From the NCBI RefSeq assembly GCF_017603825.1, contig NZ_CP072014.1:620001-684000 (forward strand): 64,000 nt of DNA, in the 5' to 3' direction. A model generated the notes under the pieces. It had not been told where the DNA came from. It worked only from the letters and a program-made list of their open reading frames with translations, and ran no database searches. Source of the DNA: Arthrobacter crystallopoietes (GTDB taxonomy: Bacteria; Actinomycetota; Actinomycetes; Actinomycetales; Micrococcaceae). The position numbers were made by a program, and so were the translations under genes. This document shows, one piece after another, positions 60,709 through 64,000 of this stretch (position 1 is its first letter; each line of letters opens with the position of its first letter).

Positions 60709-62079
60709 TTAGCCGTGCTCGACGGCCATGTTCGAGAAGCGTGAATAGTGGCCTTGGAAGCCGACCACGATGGTCTTCGTCGGGCCGTTACGGTGCTTGG
60801 CCACAATCACGTCGGCTTCACCTGCGCGAGGTGACTCTTTGTCATAGATGTCCTCGCGGTGCAGGAGGATGACCATATCCGCATCCTGCTCGATCGAGCC
60901 CGATTCACGAAGGTCGGAGACCATGGGCTTCTTGTCCGTACGCTGTTCGGAACCACGGTTCAACTGCGAGAGCGCAATCACGGGAACCTCGAGTTCCTTA
61001 GCCAGCAGCTTGAGCGCACGCGAGAACTCGGAAACTTCCTGCTGGCGCGATTCCACGCGCTTGCCGGAGGACATCAGCTGCAGATAGTCCAGGACCACCA
61101 GTTTGAGGTCATGGCGCTGCTTAAGACGACGGCACTTGGCCCGGATTTCCATCAGCGACATGTTGGGGCTGTCGTCGATGAACAGCGGAGCATCGTTCAT
61201 GCGGCCCATAGTGGTGGCGATCTTGCCCCACTGCTCGTCCTTGATGGTTCCCTTGCGCAGGTCCTGCAGGCCGATGGTTGCCTCGGCGGAGAGCAGACGC
61301 ATGGCGATCTCGTTCCGACCCATTTCCAGGGAGAAGAAGACCGTCGTCATGTTGTTTTTGATGGCTGCGGACCGGGCAAAATCCAATGCGAACGTCGATT
61401 TGCCCACAGCCGGCCTGGCCGCGATAACGATCATCTGTCCGCCGTGCAGGCCCTGGGTCAGTTCGTCGAGTTCGTAGAAGCCGGTGGGAACACCCGTCAT
61501 GCCTTCGCCGCGATGGCCGGCGGACTCGATCTCGTCGACCGTGCCTTCAATAATGTCCTTCAGCGCGACATAGTCTTCAGCCGTGCGGCGCTCGGCCACT
61601 GTGTAGATCTCGGCCTGCGCCTGGTTGACGATATCGTCGACTTCGCCATCCTGCGAGTATCCGAGCTGGACAATCTTGGTTCCGGCATCCACCAGCCGGC
61701 GGAGCACAGCACGTTCACGCACGATCTCCGCGTAGAAGCCGGCGTTGGCAGCAGTGGGGACGGACTGGATGAGGGTGTGCAGGTATGCGGGTCCGCCGAT
61801 GCGCGAGATTTCGCCGCGCTTGGTCAGCAGGTCGGAGACGGTGACGGCGTCCGCAGGTTCGCCGCGGCCATAGAGGTCGATGATGGCCTCATAGATCGCT
61901 TCATGCGAGGGTCGGTAGAAGTCGACGCCGCGCAGCACCTCGACGCAGTCGGCGATGGCGTCCTTGGACAGCATCATGCCGCCGAGTACTGACTGTTCGG
62001 CTACCAGATCCTGAGGCGGGGTACGTGCGAAATCCGGTTCCCGGCCAGCCTGGGCGGAGTCGGCATGTACTAAAGTCAC
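60709..62079 (-). CDS. dnaB: Replicative DNA helicase DnaB
   Basis: A 456-residue hexameric helicase. Residues ~20-125 are the N-terminal DnaG-binding domain (QDLVAEQSVLGGMMLSKDAI), then a linker, then the RecA-like motor: Walker A ARPAVGKSTFALD, Walker B region KLVVLDYLQLM, a SQLNRGSEQRTDKKPMVSDL segment (DnaB motif 4-like) and VAKHRNGPTKTI. There is no intein. GTG 62079 is the start, with AGCAGG upstream. Actinobacterial dnaB commonly follows rpsF-ssb-rpsR-rplI, which is not the case here; a DnaA-box-rich region lies upstream instead. Confidence 0.96.
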   Translation of the reverse strand: MTLVHADSAQAGREPDFARTPPQDLVAEQSVLGGMMLSKDAIADCVEVLRGVDFYRPSHEAIYEAIIDLYGRGEPADAVTVSDLLTKRGEISRIGGPAYLHTLIQSVPTAANAGFYAEIVRERAVLRRLVDAGTKIVQLGYSQDGEVDDIVNQAQAEIYTVAERRTAEDYVALKDIIEGTVDEIESAGHRGEGMTGVPTGFYELDELTQGLHGGQMIVIAARPAVGKSTFALDFARSAAIKNNMTTVFFSLEMGRNEIAMRLLSAEATIGLQDLRKGTIKDEQWGKIATTMGRMNDAPLFIDDSPNMSLMEIRAKCRRLKQRHDLKLVVLDYLQLMSSGKRVESRQQEVSEFSRALKLLAKELEVPVIALSQLNRGSEQRTDKKPMVSDLRESGSIEQDADMVILLHREDIYDKESPRAGEADVIVAKHRNGPTKTIVVGFQGHYSRFSNMAVEHG

Positions 62080-62250
62080 CGCTGCCTGCTTTCTCTACTA
62101 AAACGACAAACCGGGCAATCGCATCCCGCCTCGCCCGTTGAAACGGGTATATCAGCCGCCTCCGACGCTTTCCGCTGCTCCCGGTTGAGGGCACGAAAAA
62201 CTAGAGACCGGATCGCGGTCTGTTGAGGGATACTCCGCAACGTTAGCCCT

Positions 62251-62519
62251 CTATCCACACAGAACCAAGCGAGTTATCCACCGGCTCTGTGGATTAATTG
62301 TGGATTAGGCGGCGTGTCTTGTGCACAGCCTGTGTGTACAACTGTGGATAACAAAGTTAACTTGCGAGTAACATGGCTCTGACCTGCGGAAACTTTTATT
62401 CCCCTCTGTGGATTAAAAGATTTTCTGTGGACCATTCATCCACACCGCTCGTGTTGACAGATGCCTCACATAGCCCTACAAGCTGCTTATTCACGTCGTT
62501 ATCCACAACGTTTTCCACG
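62251..62519. other. Cluster of DnaA-box-like 9-mers upstream of dnaB
   Basis: Two perfect TTATCCACA boxes (62343-62351 minus, 62499-62507 plus) and many one- or two-mismatch forms: 62251-62259, 62274-62282, 62288-62296 (minus), 62299-62307 (minus), 62407-62415 (minus), 62426-62434 (minus), 62436-62444, with weaker ones at 62319-62327 and 62511-62519. They flank an AT-richer zone (62351-62425). The whole gap 62080-62670 has no supported gene. It could be a DnaA-binding regulatory or titration region, or a replication origin; the sequence alone does not decide. Confidence 0.75.
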
Positions 62520-62670
62520 CGCGGACCGCAACGGTGTGCCCACCCTGCGCCACTGACGTGCGTCGTTACCCATCCGGCCTGAAAACGGAAAATCCCGCCC
62601 CACTTTTAGTTGGCGGCAGTCTCGGGCGGAAGGCTGCTGCCCCTCTGGTTGTGCCCGTAGGATTGATCAC

Positions 62671-63414
62671 ATGGAGCTTTTCCTGATCCCTCTGCTGATT
62701 CTGGTTGTCGTCGTTGTGCTCGGCCTGCTCCTGTTGAAAACGGCCAAACGCAGAGCCGCACCCACCAACGACGGCGGCGCAACCGGCCGCCGGCCCAACC
62801 TGACTGCGGCGCCTGCTACCTCCAAGGAGCATTCCGAGCAGGCCAGCAGCCGGCTGAACCAGCAGCAGCACACGGCTGTCTACTCCGCTATCGCAAGGGG
62901 TGATGCGCTGCGGGCGATCAAGGACTACCGGGCTGCGACCGGAGCCGGACTGCGCGAAGCCGCTGCCGCCGTCGCAAATATGTCCGCACACCCCCAGCCC
63001 TACACTCCCCCGCCAGGGCCCAAGCCGAAGGATGGTCCCGACACCGCCCAGCCGGAGTCGGTCGGCCCTACCGAGAGGAGCACCGCTTCAAAACCGGATA
63101 CTCCTCCTGAACCGCTCGCCACTCCGGAGTCAAGCGCCGCTGCCGACGCCTCGGCTGCCCGCGCAAGCGTCACTCCGGCCACGGGCTACCGTTACCGGGC
63201 CATCGTCTCCAAGGGCGATGAGATCAGGGAAATCGCGAGTACCCGGCTCAATGACGAGGTCTTTGCCAGGATCAGGGCGAGGGCGCTCGACGGCGACAAG
63301 GAAGCCGCGGTCCAACTGCTGATGGAACACTCGGACGCGTCCCAGCAGGAAGCATCCGGTTTTGTGGAACTCATCCACGACGAGCCCCCGGCCGGAGCCC
63401 CGGAAGGCCCCTGA
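62671..63414 (+). CDS. Membrane-anchored protein with bL12 C-terminal-like motifs
   Basis: A 247-residue protein. An N-terminal membrane helix (ELFLIPLLILVVVVVLGLLLL) is followed by KTAKRR. Residues ~60-105 contain a motif reminiscent of the ribosomal bL12 C-terminal domain: AVYSAIARGDALRAIKDYRA then TGAGLREAAAAV, where bL12 has I-K-x-V-R-x-x-T-G-L-G-L-K-E-A. A Pro/Ala/Ser-rich linker (~110-165) leads to a second helical unit (EIREIASTRLNDEVFARIRA, then AAVQLLMEHSDASQQEASGF). Function unknown. Start ATG 62671; no strong ribosome site seen. Confidence 0.65.
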   Translation: MELFLIPLLILVVVVVLGLLLLKTAKRRAAPTNDGGATGRRPNLTAAPATSKEHSEQASSRLNQQQHTAVYSAIARGDALRAIKDYRAATGAGLREAAAAVANMSAHPQPYTPPPGPKPKDGPDTAQPESVGPTERSTASKPDTPPEPLATPESSAAADASAARASVTPATGYRYRAIVSKGDEIREIASTRLNDEVFARIRARALDGDKEAAVQLLMEHSDASQQEASGFVELIHDEPPAGAPEGP

Positions 63415-63454
63415 GCCCTTCTCGCGGAAGTCACCCATCTGACAGACTGCCCCC

Positions 63455-63892
63455 ATGGCTGAAAACAAGACTGCGCCCACCACTGAATCCGCCGACGACT
63501 TTGTGAATGCTGTGGAGCATCCCGTCCGGCGGGCGGACGCACAGGTGTTGCTGGACCTCTTCGAGGATCTGACGGGCCAGCCGCCAGTCATGTGGGGGCC
63601 GTCCATCATTGGCTTCGGCAGTTACCACTACCAATACGCCAGCGGTCGCGAAGGTGATGCTGCCGCCGTCGGTTTCTCCCCGCGCAAGGGCACCCTGGCG
63701 CTCTACGGACTGACCTATGCGCCCGGGTCAGCGCCGCTGCTGGAGGGGCTGGGCAAGCACAAGACCGGGGCGGCCTGCCTCTATGTCAACAAGTTGGCAG
63801 ACGTGGACCTCGCGGTCCTCAGGGCGCTGATCAGCCTCGGCTACAAACACATGACGACTGCGGTCCACGAGTCGCTGCAGAGCCGGTACTAG
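63455..63892 (+). CDS. DUF1801-domain protein
   Basis: A 145-residue protein with the DUF1801 core: MWGPSIIGFGSYHYQYASGR, AVGFSPRKGTLALYGLTYA, GKHKTGAACLYVNKLADVDL. The family (YdhG/YjbR-related, SRPBCC-independent) has a small alpha-beta fold and unknown function. It is 40 bases after the bL12-like gene, so the two may be cotranscribed. The remaining 63893-64000 holds nothing I can identify. Confidence 0.85.
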   Translation: MAENKTAPTTESADDFVNAVEHPVRRADAQVLLDLFEDLTGQPPVMWGPSIIGFGSYHYQYASGREGDAAAVGFSPRKGTLALYGLTYAPGSAPLLEGLGKHKTGAACLYVNKLADVDLAVLRALISLGYKHMTTAVHESLQSRY

Positions 63893-64000
63893 CCGGAGCG
63901 CAGTCAGAGGCTAATGGCGCAGGCACTGGATAAGGAGCGGCGCGAGGCCTAAGCGGCGGCACAGGGGCTAACCGGCGAGCAGCCATACCCACAGCCACAC

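Noticed and set aside
62251-62519. Annotation of this region as the chromosomal origin
   Set aside because: Box clustering is clear, but dnaA and dnaN are not present and no skew could be computed, so it is reported only as a DnaA-box cluster.
1-64000. tRNA, rRNA, CRISPR arrays, transposases, integrases and toxin-antitoxin pairs
   Set aside because: None showed recognisable sequence; short palindromes near gene ends are explained as terminators or operators.

Overview
This is a 64 kb chromosomal stretch of a high-GC actinobacterium. The best fit is a member of the Micrococcaceae (Arthrobacter and relatives). The evidence is strong third-position GC bias, frequent GTG/TTG starts with AGGAGG-type ribosome sites, a homodimeric-type AceE, a mycothiol-dependent maleylpyruvate isomerase-family enzyme, an Rpf/LysM secreted protein, and a 302-residue uricase resembling the Arthrobacter globiformis enzyme. 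The presence of dnaB, aceE, pyk, acn and icd argues for a chromosome rather than a plasmid. I saw no rRNA, tRNA, CRISPR array, transposase or prophage gene.

Layout. 0-4.3 kb: the end of xdhC, then a separate FAD subunit and a fused FeS-molybdenum large subunit of xanthine dehydrogenase. 4.3-18.4 kb: a mixed accessory stretch rich in gene debris. It holds a YkvI-type permease with a duplicated 83-bp tail, a broken aldehyde dehydrogenase, a FetB-like permease, an ACT-domain protein, benzoylformate decarboxylase, gamma-glutamyltransferase, an isochorismatase-like hydrolase with a divergent GlxA-type regulator, a glycogen-debranching-like enzyme, decayed pirin and GNAT genes, and a Rieske lipoprotein. 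18.4-23.4 kb: the rest of purine breakdown on the minus strand (8-oxoguanine/guanine deaminase, NCS2 urate/xanthine permease, uricase, HIU hydrolase, OHCU decarboxylase). With xanthine dehydrogenase these take guanine or xanthine to allantoin.

23.7-32.1 kb: a tricarboxylate module. A tctC-usp-tctB-tctA operon and a GntR repressor gene run left, and aconitase plus NADP-isocitrate dehydrogenase run right. This set could import citrate-like acids and feed them to 2-oxoglutarate. 32.2-37.6 kb: a 59-residue protein, aceE, an SDR and pyruvate kinase. 37.6-44.4 kb: an MFS carrier, a BNR-repeat protein coupled to a MoaD/ThiS-like protein, an IclR regulator, a mycothiol-dependent enzyme and an acyl-CoA ligase. 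44.5-48 kb: Rpf (with a probable structured leader), CysE, a secreted surface protein and a GNAT. 48.3-60.6 kb: membrane and accessory genes, including DUF4389, BCCT, an SBP-fragment/CDF pair, LysE, DUF2795, DUF3817, tartronate semialdehyde reductase, a phosphoesterase and a TetR-like domain without a DNA-binding half. 60.7-63.9 kb: dnaB, a non-coding region dense in DnaA-box-like 9-mers, a membrane-anchored bL12-like protein and a DUF1801 protein.

The most striking non-coding signal is the DnaA-box cluster upstream of dnaB. The most interesting gene sets are the tricarboxylate module with a shared AT-rich candidate operator, the BNR/MoaD pair, and the SBP-remnant/CDF operon. No decisive evidence of a wholly new defence or mobile system was found. 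All assignments come from reading translated sequence and motifs; no database search was run.
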